Assembly (NCBI RefSeq): GCF_038397775.1
Contig: NZ_CP151650.1
Coordinates: 2,232,001-2,296,000, forward strand
DNA from: Pseudomonas sp. RC10
GTDB lineage: Bacteria; Pseudomonadota; Gammaproteobacteria; Pseudomonadales; Pseudomonadaceae
Reading direction: 5' to 3'
Length of the DNA: 64,000 bases
Shown here: positions 19,889 through 28,826 of the stretch, in pieces
Layout of the letters: each line of letters starts with the position of its first letter
Position numbering within the stretch: position 1 is the stretch's first letter
Notes under the pieces: model-generated
The model's database searches: none
Seen by the model: the letters and a program-made list of their open reading frames with translations, nothing else
What the model was told of the DNA's origin: nothing
Program-made: the position numbers and the translations under genes

Positions 19889-20556
19889 TGCGCCTGTTAC
19901 TGGTTGAAGACAACGTGCCCCTGGCGGACGAGCTGGTCAGCGGTTTGACTCGGCAGGGGTACGCGGTGGACTGGCTGGCCGATGGCCGCGACGCTGTTCA
20001 CCAAGGGATGAGTGAGCCCTACGACCTGATCGTATTGGACCTCGGGTTGCCGGGGCTGTCGGGGCTGGACGTCTTGCAGAAATGGCGCGCAGATGGCCTG
20101 GCGACCCCCGTGCTGATTCTCACCGCTCGCGGCTCCTGGGCCGAGCGGATCGAAGGGTTGAAAGCCGGTGCCGATGATTACCTCACCAAGCCCTTTCACC
20201 CCGAAGAATTGCAGCTGCGCATCCAGGCGCTGCTGCGCCGTGCCCGAGGCCTGGCGAATCAGCCGAAACTCGAAGCGGCGGGCCTGCATCTGGATGAGGG
20301 CCGCCAAAGCGTGAGCCGCGACGGCGAAGACATTCAGCTCACCGCCGCCGAGTTCCGGCTATTGCGCTATTTCATGCTGCACCCCGAGCAGATCCTGTCC
20401 AAGAGCCACTTGGCCGAGCACCTGTACGATGGGGAAAACGAGCGTGACTCCAACGTCATCGAAGTGCACGTCAATCACCTGCGCCGCAAGCTGGGGCGAG
20501 CCGTCGTTGAAACCCGGCGCGGCCAAGGCTATCGATTCGGCGGAACGGGCGGGTGA
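19888..20556 (+). CDS. bqsR: OmpR-family response regulator, BqsR-like
   Basis: This 222-residue regulator has an N-terminal receiver (phosphoacceptor D51 in [10 protein letters not shown], acidic ED at residues 7-8, conserved K101 in LTKPF) and a C-terminal winged helix (about residues 125-220, ending [11 protein letters not shown]). The order PepSY, PepSY, regulator, kinase, and the neighbouring chemoreceptor and nuo operon, match PAO1 PA2659-PA2656 (BqsRS/CarRS, an Fe(II)- or Ca-responsive system) as I remember it. The start at 19888 overlaps the preceding stop; the TTG one codon earlier is less likely. Confidence 0.78.
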   Translation: MRLLLVEDNVPLADELVSGLTRQGYAVDWLADGRDAVHQGMSEPYDLIVLDLGLPGLSGLDVLQKWRADGLATPVLILTARGSWAERIEGLKAGADDYLTKPFHPEELQLRIQALLRRARGLANQPKLEAAGLHLDEGRQSVSRDGEDIQLTAAEFRLLRYFMLHPEQILSKSHLAEHLYDGENERDSNVIEVHVNHLRRKLGRAVVETRRGQGYRFGGTGG

Positions 20557-21890
20557 GGTCGATACAACGCACCCTTAGCCTTGGCCTGATCAGCGTGCTG
20601 CTGATCATTGGGCTGGTGCTGGCGCAGGTCAGTCTGTGGCTGTTTGAAGTCGGTATGCAACGCTATCTGGAGTCGGGGCTGCGCAACGACGCCGAATTGC
20701 TGCTGGTGGCCATCGTGCGTGGCCCCAATGGCCTGCAGCTCGATGAACAGCGGCTGTCACCGGGGTATCAGCGGCCGTACTCCGGTCATTATTTCCGCAT
20801 TGACTTCGACGGTGGGCACTGGCGCTCCCGATCCTTGTGGGACCTGGAGTTGCCACAACCTGACCAAGCCGGGTTGCACGCCGACTTCGAGCTGGAAAAA
20901 AGCAGGCAATCCCTGTTGTTGCTCCAATCGGATTACCGCAAATTTGGCCAAAAGATTTCCATCACGGTCGCCCAGGACTACACCCCGGTGCAGGCCAGCT
21001 TCGCGCAAGTGCAGCGCATTGGCCTGGGGTTGGGATTGGCGGCGCTGCTGCTGATCCTGATCCTGCAACGCTTCACGGTCCGGCGAGCCTTGCGTCCGCT
21101 GGACAAGGCCAGGGCGCAGATACTCCAACTGCAACAGGGCCAGCGCTCCCAGCTCGATCAAGAGGTGCCGCTGGAACTTGAGCCGCTGGTCGCACAGATC
21201 AACCACCTGCTGCTGCACACCGAAGACAGCCTCAAGCGTTCTCGCAACGCTTTGGGCAATCTCGGTCATGCCTTGAAAACACCGCTGGCGGTGCTGATGA
21301 GCCTGACGGAAGGGCAAAAGCTGGAACAATTGCCTCACGTGCGCGCCACCTTGCGCGATCAGCTGCAACAGATTCAGCAACGACTGGAGCGTGAGCTGAA
21401 TCGTGCACGTCTGTCAGGCGATGCGCTGCCCGGTGTGCGTTTTGACTGCAACGCCGAGCTGCCGGGGCTGTTTTCCACCCTACGAATGATTCATGGCGAG
21501 CACTTGGAGCTGAACAACCACGTGGCTGCTGATCTGGTCCTGCCGTGGGACCGCGAAGACATCCTGGAACTGCTTGGAAATCTTCTGGACAACGCCTGCA
21601 AATGGGCCGACAGCGCGGTGTGCCTGACCATCACTCACGAACACGGCCAATACCGTCTGCTGATTGACGACGACGGGCCGGGGGTTCCGCCAGAGCAGCG
21701 GGTCGAGATGCTGGGCCGTGGCAACCGGCTCGATGAACAAGTGACCGGGCACGGATTGGGGCTGGGGATCGTCAAAGACATCGTTGAGGCGTGGGGTGGG
21801 CACGTTCAGTTGCTCGACAGTCCGCTGGGCGGGTTGCAGGTGCGCATCGACCTTCCTGAGCGTCAGCCGGCTCAACCGGGCGTCCATTGA
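20553..21890 (+). CDS. bqsS: Sensor histidine kinase, BqsS-like
   Basis: This 445-residue kinase starts at GTG overlapping the regulator stop (GTGA). Two TM helices (about 8-30 and 156-172) enclose a roughly 120-residue periplasmic domain. These are followed by a HAMP-like linker, an H box with H239 ([10 protein letters not shown]), an N box with N347 ([13 protein letters not shown]), G1 DDDGPGVP and G2 GHGLGLGIV. The GHALKTPL box resembles PhoQ-type kinases. I find no R-E-x-x-E motif, the proposed Fe(II)-sensing element of BqsS, in the periplasmic part, so the ligand may differ. The pairing with the upstream regulator is clear. Confidence 0.78.
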   Translation: MRSIQRTLSLGLISVLLIIGLVLAQVSLWLFEVGMQRYLESGLRNDAELLLVAIVRGPNGLQLDEQRLSPGYQRPYSGHYFRIDFDGGHWRSRSLWDLELPQPDQAGLHADFELEKSRQSLLLLQSDYRKFGQKISITVAQDYTPVQASFAQVQRIGLGLGLAALLLILILQRFTVRRALRPLDKARAQILQLQQGQRSQLDQEVPLELEPLVAQINHLLLHTEDSLKRSRNALGNLGHALKTPLAVLMSLTEGQKLEQLPHVRATLRDQLQQIQQRLERELNRARLSGDALPGVRFDCNAELPGLFSTLRMIHGEHLELNNHVAADLVLPWDREDILELLGNLLDNACKWADSAVCLTITHEHGQYRLLIDDDGPGVPPEQRVEMLGRGNRLDEQVTGHGLGLGIVKDIVEAWGGHVQLLDSPLGGLQVRIDLPERQPAQPGVH

Positions 21891-21971
21891 TCGATTGGTT
21901 GTCGTCGCGGCCTCAACTTTTGCTGTACTGCGCCGCTACCTATTAAGGAGCCTGGATGGCCCGTTGCCCAC

Positions 21972-21979
21972 AATAATAA
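21972..21979 (+). promoter_or_regulatory. CA-type motif overlapping the chemoreceptor leader
   Basis: AATAATAA fits the AAnAAnAA target of Hfq/Crc catabolite repression in Pseudomonas and lies directly beside the AAGG ribosome site of the chemoreceptor gene at 21995. Single motifs occur by chance, so this is only suggestive. Confidence 0.3.
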
Positions 21980-21994
21980 AAGGTCACGACACCT

Positions 21995-23674
21995 ATGCGG
22001 CTAAATCTGAAAGCCAAAGTTCTCTCCCTCGCCGTGCTTCCGGTGGTGCTGTTTGCGCTGATCATCAGCCTGAGTACGGTCATGATGTTGCGCGATCAGG
22101 CCACGCGTGAGGTGGAAGAAACCCGGCAGCATTTGCTCGCTGAGGCCAAGGCCACCTTGCAAAGCCACGTTGCAGTGGCCATGGGCACCATCAAACCGCT
22201 GTACGACGCTTCTGCGCAGGGCGACATGGACGCCCGCGCGCAGGTCATCAAGATGCTGTCTCAGGTCAAGTACGCCAAAGACGGCTACTTCTTCGGCTAC
22301 GACTCCCAGGCGATTCGGCTGTTCAAAGGCAGCAGCCCGGACGGCATCGGGAAAAGCTTCAAGGACGTGCACGACGCCAACGGTGTGTACTACAACATCG
22401 GCCTGGTAGAGGTCGCGAAAGCGGGCACTCATTACCTCGAATACTCCTCCGCGCTCCCCGGTTCGACCGAATCGGTGCCCAAGCTCGGCTACACCGAATA
22501 CCTTCCCAAGTGGGACATCGCCATCGGCTCGTCGGTCAATCTGGACAACATCGACGCCAAGGTGGCCGAGGTCCGTGAGGCTGTATCCCGGCGCATTCAG
22601 GGCATGCTGATCAGCATCATCGGCATCGCGGTGGTGGTGTTACTGATCATCGGCGCACTCGGTGTCTGGATCGCGGGCGGCATCTTGCGTCCCTTGCGCT
22701 TGATGAAAGCCAACCTGGACGACATCGCGGCCGGGGAGGGCGACTTGACCCGCCGCCTGGCCGTGACCTCGCAGGACGAACTGGGTGATCTGGCGGGCTC
22801 GTTCAACCGCTTCGTCGACAAGATTCACGGGCTGGTGCGCCAGATCGCGGAAATGACCTCGCAACTGACCGGCCTGGTGGGTGAAGTCACCCATCAGGCG
22901 CAGCGTTCCGAACAGGCCATGGAGCGCCAACGTCACGAAACCGATCAAGTGGCGACGGCGATCAACCAGATGTCGGCAGCGGCGCAGGAAGTCGCCAAGA
23001 GCGCGCAAGGCGCGTCGGTGGCCGCGCAGCAGACCGATCAGGAAGGCCAGACCGCCAAGCGCGTCGTCGACGGCAGCATTCAGCAGATCCATGCGCTGGT
23101 GAGTGACATTCGTCATAGCGGCGCGTCGCTCGACAGCCTGCAGAACGACGTGACCTCCATCGTCGGCGTGCTGGGGGTGATCCGTTCCATCGCCGAGCAG
23201 ACCAACTTACTGGCGCTGAACGCGGCCATCGAAGCTGCACGGGCGGGCGAAGCGGGTCGCGGGTTTGCGGTGGTGGCCGATGAAGTCCGCGCCCTGGCCA
23301 GCCGCACGCAACAAAGCACGCAGGAAATTCAGGGCATGATCGACCGCCTGCAACAGGGCACCCAAGGCGCCGTGGCCGCCATGCGCCGCTCCAGCGAGGC
23401 CGGCGATGGCACCTCGGCCCGGGCCAACGAAGCGGGTGCGTCGCTGGACACCATCGGCCAACTGATCGGCACGATCAATTCGATGAACGCGCAGATCGCC
23501 AGCGCCGCTGAAGAACAGACGGCCGTGGCCGAAGAAATCAACCGCAGCGTGCATCAGATCGCCGTGGCGGTCGAAAGCGTTGCCGACGAGACCCGCCACA
23601 GTGCCACCACGTCGCGCAGCCTGACCGACCTCAATCATCGTCTTGGCCAACTGGTAGGCCAGTTCCGCATCTGA
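21995..23674 (+). CDS. Methyl-accepting chemotaxis protein with single-Cache sensor (CtpM-like)
   Basis: This 559-residue chemoreceptor has TM1 at about residues 10-32, a periplasmic sCache_2-type domain (about 35-195; includes [12 protein letters not shown] and a [16 protein letters not shown] block), TM2 near 205-228, HAMP, and a long cytoplasmic signalling hairpin. The hairpin carries the invariant tip [19 protein letters not shown] and [15 protein letters not shown]. In PAO1 the syntenic sCache receptor PA2652 (CtpM) senses malate. Malate as ligand here is inferred from synteny and domain type. It is separated from bqsS by about 100 bp. Confidence 0.88.
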   Translation: MRLNLKAKVLSLAVLPVVLFALIISLSTVMMLRDQATREVEETRQHLLAEAKATLQSHVAVAMGTIKPLYDASAQGDMDARAQVIKMLSQVKYAKDGYFFGYDSQAIRLFKGSSPDGIGKSFKDVHDANGVYYNIGLVEVAKAGTHYLEYSSALPGSTESVPKLGYTEYLPKWDIAIGSSVNLDNIDAKVAEVREAVSRRIQGMLISIIGIAVVVLLIIGALGVWIAGGILRPLRLMKANLDDIAAGEGDLTRRLAVTSQDELGDLAGSFNRFVDKIHGLVRQIAEMTSQLTGLVGEVTHQAQRSEQAMERQRHETDQVATAINQMSAAAQEVAKSAQGASVAAQQTDQEGQTAKRVVDGSIQQIHALVSDIRHSGASLDSLQNDVTSIVGVLGVIRSIAEQTNLLALNAAIEAARAGEAGRGFAVVADEVRALASRTQQSTQEIQGMIDRLQQGTQGAVAAMRRSSEAGDGTSARANEAGASLDTIGQLIGTINSMNAQIASAAEEQTAVAEEINRSVHQIAVAVESVADETRHSATTSRSLTDLNHRLGQLVGQFRI

Positions 23675-23686
23675 TGCGCCACACGG

Positions 23687-23711
23687 TGGGCCGCAATGGC
23701 CCATCGTTTCC
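23687..23711 (+). terminator. Weak hairpin terminator after the chemoreceptor gene
   Basis: TGGGCC-GCAAT-GGCCCA followed by TCGTTTCC, 12 bp after the stop. The stem is perfect but the T tract is interrupted, so strength is uncertain. Confidence 0.4.
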
Positions 23712-23805
23712 TTCCCGCAGCCTCTCTCCGGCGGCACTCCTGTTGCGATTGACGGACTAATCATTAGGCCCTGCGTTTAGCGGGGCTTAATGACATGGAA
23801 GGAAC

Positions 23806-24870
23806 ATGAACGAGACCTCGCTGCAAAACAAAACCCTGATGCTGCTGGTGGTCCTGGTGACGCTGGCCTTCATCTGGATACTGCTGCCGTTTTACGGTGC
23901 GGTGTTCTGGGCGGTGGTGCTGGGCATCATCTTCGCACCCCTGCAACGGCGACTGGTGGCGCGCTTCGGCTGGCAACGCAACCTCACCTCGCTGTGCACA
24001 TTGATGATCTGCCTGGTGATCGCGATCTTGCCAGTGATCATCATCAGCATGCTGATGGTCCAGGAAGGTGCTGCGCTGTACAAAAGCGTCGAAAGCGGCC
24101 AGCTTGACATCCCCAAATACCTCGCCGAATTCAAGGCGTTGCTGCCGACCTCGATGCAGCATTGGCTCAATCGTCTGGGTATCGGAGATTTCAACGGGCT
24201 GCAGGACAAGATTTCAAAGACGGCGATGCAGGGCAGTCAATACTTGGCGACCCAGGCGTTCAGCTTCGGACAGGGCACGTTCGATTTCGTGGTGAGTTTT
24301 TTCATCATGCTGTACCTGCTGTTTTTCTTCCTGCGCGACGGCCAGGACCTGACCCGTCGTATTCGCATCGCCATTCCCCTGGCCGAGGCGCAGAAGCGTC
24401 GACTGCAACTGAAGTTCACCCGCGTCGTACGCGCGACGGTGAAGGGCAATGTGGTGGTGGCGATCACCCAAGGTGCGCTGGGCGGTCTGATTTTCTGGAT
24501 TCTGGACATTCCCAGCGCGTTGCTGTGGGCGGTGGCGATGGCTTTTCTGTCGCTGTTGCCGGCGGTAGGGGCGGGGATCGTCTGGGCGCCGGTGGCTGCG
24601 TATTTCCTGCTGAGCGGGATGATTTGGCAGGGCGTGGTGCTGGGGTTGTTCGGCGTATTCGTGATCGGATTGGTGGATAACGTGCTGCGACCGATTCTGG
24701 TGGGCAAGGACACGCGGATGCCGGATTACCTGATTTTGATTTCGACGCTGGGGGGGATGGCAGTGTTCGGGCTGAACGGGTTTGTGATCGGGCCGATGAT
24801 TGCGGCGTTGTTCATGTCGACGTGGGGGTTGTTTACCGGGGCGAAGACGACGGTGAGGTTGCCGGGGTAG
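23806..24870 (+). CDS. AI-2E family (PerM/YdiK-like) membrane protein
   Basis: This 354-residue protein has seven to eight transmembrane segments and the family pattern: an N-terminal pair of helices (LMLLVVLVTLAFIWILLPF), a soluble insert (about 80-150), then the conserved C-terminal half with QGALGGLIFWILDIPSALLW, LLPAVGAGIVWAPVA and DNVLRPILVGK. Family members include the autoinducer-2 exporter TqsA and sodium/proton antiporter-like proteins. The substrate here is unknown. It is a single gene; codon use stays typical to the end, and the large inverted repeat begins about 60 bp later. Confidence 0.88.
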   Translation: MNETSLQNKTLMLLVVLVTLAFIWILLPFYGAVFWAVVLGIIFAPLQRRLVARFGWQRNLTSLCTLMICLVIAILPVIIISMLMVQEGAALYKSVESGQLDIPKYLAEFKALLPTSMQHWLNRLGIGDFNGLQDKISKTAMQGSQYLATQAFSFGQGTFDFVVSFFIMLYLLFFFLRDGQDLTRRIRIAIPLAEAQKRRLQLKFTRVVRATVKGNVVVAITQGALGGLIFWILDIPSALLWAVAMAFLSLLPAVGAGIVWAPVAAYFLLSGMIWQGVVLGLFGVFVIGLVDNVLRPILVGKDTRMPDYLILISTLGGMAVFGLNGFVIGPMIAALFMSTWGLFTGAKTTVRLPG

Positions 24871-24929
24871 TCTTTTTGTTTTGTGTGTATATCCGTTATC
24901 TCGGGTGATGCTGATATAGGTTCTGCCTG

Positions 24930-25250
24930 GGGGCAGAAGATTTCGCCTCCGGCGAGTTACTTGGAAAAGCACCCCAAGTAACCAAGGGTGCCTGCTCCTG
25001 GCTTGGCCCTCGTTCCTCGGGTTCCCTCACTCCGGCGACGCTCCGTGGGCCCGCCGCGAAGGGCCATCCATGGCCCAGCGCGGCTCTCGCGGCATCCATG
25101 CCGCTCGACCCACTCCGCGCCGCCTGCGTTCGGCCTGCACCCAAGTCGCGATTTGTGGTGTCTGGACTGGCGTGGGAAAAGATCAAAAGCGATCTTGCTG
25201 GAGCTAACGCTCTTCGCGATGTAATGACGTGCGCAGAGCTTTAATCCAGA
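24930..25250 (-). repeat. Left arm of a large inverted repeat
   Basis: About 320 bp whose reverse complement matches 25380-25690 at roughly 80-85% by eye. Shared blocks include CGACTTGGGTGCAGGCCGAA, GCGGAGTGGGTCGAGCGGCA, GGCCCACGGAGCGTCGCCGG and a TTGGTTACTT block at the outer end. Open frames across it (proline/arginine/serine-rich) are products of the repeat and not genes. The unit looks like one of the dispersed intergenic repeats of Pseudomonas genomes. Confidence 0.75.
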
Positions 25251-25263
25251 CACAGGTCTCAAC

Positions 25264-25355
25264 TGTGGGAGCGAATTCATTCGCGAATGGCCGGTACAGA
25301 CAATACATCTCGATCGTCTAAACCATTTTTTCGCGAATGAATTCGCTCCTACAGG
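25264..25355. repeat. REP doublet at the centre of the large inverted repeat
   Basis: TGTGGGAGCGAATTCATTCG and its inverted partner CGAATGAATTCGCTCCTACA enclose about 50 bp. It sits between the two arms, making a nested palindromic structure from about 24.93 to 25.69 kb. Confidence 0.9.
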
Positions 25356-25379
25356 GGGGATTGAGGTATGACGGGGAAA

Positions 25380-25690
25380 GCGTGAGCGCCTGGCTCGCGA
25401 AGAGCGTTAGCTCCAGCCAGCGAAGCTTTTCTAACGCGAAGGTCCAGACACCGTCGAACGCGACTTGGGTGCAGGCCGAACGCAGGCGATGCGGAGTGGG
25501 TCGAGCGGCATGGATGCCGCGAGAGCGCCGCAAGGACATGGATGTCCGTTCGGCGCGGGCCCACGGAGCGTCGCCGGAGCGAGGGAACCCGACGAAGGAG
25601 GGCCAAACCAGGAGCAAAGCGTTTTTGGTTACTTTTGGGGCGCTCTTGCCAAAAGTGACCCGCCGTAAGGGCGGAACCATTAGCAGCCGT
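25380..25690 (+). repeat. Right arm of the large inverted repeat
   Basis: This is the inverted counterpart of 24930-25250, with an outer end reading GTTTTTGGTTACTTTTGGGG and an internal short palindrome (TTTTGG...CCAAAA). No gene is supported between 24871 and 25776; the region is made of these arms, the REP doublet and the nuoN terminator. Confidence 0.75.
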
Positions 25691-25729
25691 TACCGCAGCA
25701 ATGGATATACACCCAAAACCCTCACCCAT

Positions 25730-25761
25730 AAAAAAGCCCCGCTCAAGAGCAGGGCTTTTTC
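25730..25761 (-). terminator. Rho-independent terminator of the nuo operon
   Basis: On the minus strand, AAGCCCTGCTC / GAGCGGGGCTT forms a stem followed by a T run. It begins 16 bp after the nuoN stop and ends the 15-kb nuo transcript. A T-rich flank on both sides would also let it work from the + strand. Confidence 0.92.
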
Positions 25762-25776
25762 ATATCTACCGAACCA

Positions 25777-27234
25777 TCACAACCCGGCGTGTTGCACCAG
25801 TGTCAACAGCGGCTGCGGATAGACACCCAGGAAGAACGCCAGCAGCGTAATCCCCAACAGCATCACACCACCCGCACGTTGCGCCCAGTTGAATGGAGCG
25901 TCGTGGCGCTGGATCTTCGAGTCTTGCAGATACAGCGTCACCATCACCCGCAGGTAATAGAACACACCGATCGCACTGCCGATGACCAGTGAACCGGTCA
26001 GCCACCACAGGTGAGCTTCGACGCCCGTCGCAATAATGTAGAACTTACCGATGAAGCCCGTGGTGAGCGGAATACCGGCCAGCGACAGCATCATCACGGT
26101 CAGTACAGCCGTCAGGTAAGGACGACGCCAGAACAGGCCACGGTATTCGAACAGCGCATCCGCATCGCGGCCGCTGTACGGCGACGACATCAGCGTGATC
26201 ACGCCGAACGCACCCAGGCTGGTCAGTACGTAGGTCACCAGGTACACGCTGATGGCCTCGACTGCCATGCCTTTGCTGGCGACCATCGCGATCATCATGT
26301 AGCCGAAGTGGGCGATGGACGAATAACCCAGCAGACGCTTGAGGTTGTTCTGCGTCAGCGCCAGCAGGTTACCGATGATGATCGACGCGACGGCGATGAC
26401 CGACATGACATCGGTCAGCACGCCGCTGGTGGCGGCCGGGGAGATCTGGAACAGGCGAACCAGCACACCGAACACCGCGACCTTGCTGGCGGTGGCGAGG
26501 AACGCCGCCACCGGGGCAGGGGCGCCTTCGTACACGTCCGGGGTCCACAGGTGGAACGGCACCAGCGACAGCTTGAAGCCCAGGCCGATCAACATCATGC
26601 CCAGACCCAGGCTTGCCATCTGGCTTGGCATGCCGGTGGCCGCGAGGGCCTTGCCGATTTCAGCGAAGCCCAGGCTGCCCGCGTCGGCGTACAGCAGCGC
26701 CATGCCGAACAGCAGGAACGCGGAACCGGCGGCCGACAGCACCATGTACTTGATGCCGGCTTCCAGCGAACGCTTGTTGAAGAAGGCGTACGCCACCAGA
26801 CCGTAGACCGGCACCGACAGCAGTTCCAGACCGATGAACAGGCTGGCCAGGTGTTGCGCGGCGACCAGCACCATCGCACCGGCCGCAGCCATCAGGATCA
26901 GCAGGTAAAGCTCTTCGCGGTTGCCCGGATAACCCGCCTTGCCTTCACCCAGATAGGCGTGTGCCAGGGTGACGCACGCCAGGGTCGAGACCAGGATGAT
27001 GCCGATGTACAGCAGGGCGAAGCTGTCGATCTGCAGCAGGGGAGTGACCACCAGCGGCGCGACCTTGAGGGCCGGGTAAATCGACAGCAATGCCAGGTTG
27101 AGTCCCGCCACGGTGAGCAGGAACGATTGCGAGTGATTGCGACGCCATGCGATGCCCAGCATCACCACCACAACGGTGATGCTGGTAATCAGCAGCGGCG
27201 CCAGCGCAATAAAGTGTTGAATCGTCAGGTCCAT
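25777..27234 (-). CDS. nuoN: NADH-quinone oxidoreductase subunit N
   Basis: This 485-residue polytopic inner-membrane subunit is one of the three antiporter-like proton channels of complex I. The start at 27234 (MDLTIQHFIALAPLL) is the family-typical one; the frame extends upstream into nuoM. It has about 14 TM helices, with the conserved lysine/proline region ...PFHLWTPDVYEGAP and TQNNLKRLLGYSSIAHFGY typical of Mrp-like subunits. It is the last gene of the operon, 7 bp after nuoM, and a terminator follows. Confidence 0.96.
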   Translation of the reverse strand: MDLTIQHFIALAPLLITSITVVVVMLGIAWRRNHSQSFLLTVAGLNLALLSIYPALKVAPLVVTPLLQIDSFALLYIGIILVSTLACVTLAHAYLGEGKAGYPGNREELYLLILMAAAGAMVLVAAQHLASLFIGLELLSVPVYGLVAYAFFNKRSLEAGIKYMVLSAAGSAFLLFGMALLYADAGSLGFAEIGKALAATGMPSQMASLGLGMMLIGLGFKLSLVPFHLWTPDVYEGAPAPVAAFLATASKVAVFGVLVRLFQISPAATSGVLTDVMSVIAVASIIIGNLLALTQNNLKRLLGYSSIAHFGYMMIAMVASKGMAVEAISVYLVTYVLTSLGAFGVITLMSSPYSGRDADALFEYRGLFWRRPYLTAVLTVMMLSLAGIPLTTGFIGKFYIIATGVEAHLWWLTGSLVIGSAIGVFYYLRVMVTLYLQDSKIQRHDAPFNWAQRAGGVMLLGITLLAFFLGVYPQPLLTLVQHAGL

Positions 27235-27241
27235 AGCGCTC

Positions 27242-28774
27242 TTACCGGGCCGAAGCGAGTTGAGTGAAGGCGGTGCCGAGCCATTGCTGCACGCCATGCA
27301 TGGTCGCCGTGGAAGTGTCGAGAATGTGCTGCGGGGCGATCCCCAGCAGGACCAGCAACACGGCCAGGCCGAGCACCATGATCAATTCCCGACCGTCCAT
27401 GCCCTTGAGGATTTCCTCGGTCTTGGCCGGGCCGAAGTACACGCGGTGGATCATGATCAGCGAATACACCGAACCGAACACCAGGCCGGACGTCGCGATG
27501 GCCGTGATCCACGGGGCGTGGACGAAGCTGCCGATCAGGATCAGGAACTCGCCGACGAAGTTACCGGTGCCTGGCAGGCCCAGCGACGCGGCCGCGAAGA
27601 ACAGGCTGATGGCCGGCAGGTACGCGATCTTGTTCCACAGGCCGCCCATTTCACGCATGTCGCGGGTGTGGGTGCGCTCGTACAGCTGACCGCTGAGGAT
27701 AAAGAGCGCGGCGGCCGACAGACCGTGCGCCAGCATCTGAACCACCACACCTTGCAGCGCTTGCAGGCTGCCGGAGTAGATACCGATCAGCACGAAACCC
27801 ATGTGCGAGACGCTGGAGAAGGCGATCAGGCGCTTGATGTCGGTCTGCGCGAACGCCAGGAAGGCGCCGTAGAAGATACCGATCAGGCCGAGGATCATCG
27901 CAATCGGCGCGAACTCCGCCGAAGCGTTCGGGAACAGCGGCAGGGCAAAGCGCAGAAGACCATACGCAGCGGTCTTCAGCAGGATGCCCGCCAGGTCCAC
28001 AGAACCTGCGGTCGGCGCCTGGGCGTGAGCGTCAGGCAACCACGAGTGCAGCGGCACGATCGGCAGCTTCACCGCGAAGGCGATGAAGAAGCCCAGCATC
28101 AGGATGTACTCGGTGCTGTGGGACAGCTTGGTCTTCAACAGGTCCGCGTAGGCGAAGGTGATCACGCCGGTCTGGTTGAAATGCACCAGCACCAGACCGA
28201 GGATCGCCACCAGCATGATCAGGCCGCTGGCCTGAGTGAAGATGAAGAACTTGGTCGCGGCGTAGATGCGAGTCTTCTTGCCGTCTGCCGAGCTGTGACC
28301 CCAGAGCGCGATGAGGAAGTACATCGGCACCAGCATCATTTCCCAGAAGAAGAAGAACATGAACAGGTCGATGGCGAGGAACACGCCGACGACACCGCCC
28401 AGGATCCACATCAGGTTCAGGTGGAAGAAGCCGACGTTACGCTGAATCTCTTTCCACGAGCAGAGTACCGAGAGGATACCCAGCAGGCCGGTCAGGAGAA
28501 TCATCAGCAATGACAGGCCATCCAGCGCCAGGTGCACGCTGATACCGAAGCGCTGGATCCACTGGGCCTTGAATTCAACGGCCCAGGTGGGATCGGCGCC
28601 AGGGGCTGGCGCGTAGCTGTAAGTACCGGTCATCCACAACCACAGGCCCAGTGCCGTGAGGAGGGACATTGTCAGCAGCGCAATCCAGCGCGGCAGGGTA
28701 GGGCCGAAGCGCTCACCTTGCCAGCACAGCAGGCCGCCGATGAAGGGGATCAGGATTAGCCAAGGCAGAATCAT
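27242..28774 (-). CDS. nuoM: NADH-quinone oxidoreductase subunit M
   Basis: This 510-residue antiporter-like membrane subunit of complex I has about 14 TM helices. Hallmarks are [39 protein letters not shown] carrying the essential glutamate, [18 protein letters not shown], and [19 protein letters not shown]. It lies between nuoL (52 bp upstream) and nuoN (7 bp downstream). A long + strand frame opposite is an artefact of codon bias. Confidence 0.97.
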   Translation of the reverse strand: MILPWLILIPFIGGLLCWQGERFGPTLPRWIALLTMSLLTALGLWLWMTGTYSYAPAPGADPTWAVEFKAQWIQRFGISVHLALDGLSLLMILLTGLLGILSVLCSWKEIQRNVGFFHLNLMWILGGVVGVFLAIDLFMFFFFWEMMLVPMYFLIALWGHSSADGKKTRIYAATKFFIFTQASGLIMLVAILGLVLVHFNQTGVITFAYADLLKTKLSHSTEYILMLGFFIAFAVKLPIVPLHSWLPDAHAQAPTAGSVDLAGILLKTAAYGLLRFALPLFPNASAEFAPIAMILGLIGIFYGAFLAFAQTDIKRLIAFSSVSHMGFVLIGIYSGSLQALQGVVVQMLAHGLSAAALFILSGQLYERTHTRDMREMGGLWNKIAYLPAISLFFAAASLGLPGTGNFVGEFLILIGSFVHAPWITAIATSGLVFGSVYSLIMIHRVYFGPAKTEEILKGMDGRELIMVLGLAVLLVLLGIAPQHILDTSTATMHGVQQWLGTAFTQLASAR

Positions 28775-28826
28775 GACGGGCTCAATTCCTTTCGCAAAGT
28801 CGCAAGGTTCATGTCAGATCGACTCA

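Noticed and set aside
24896..25822. Short Arg/Ser/Pro-rich frames on both strands between the AI-2E gene and nuoN
   Set aside because: They are translated repeats (inverted-repeat arms and REP doublet), with no ribosome site or family.
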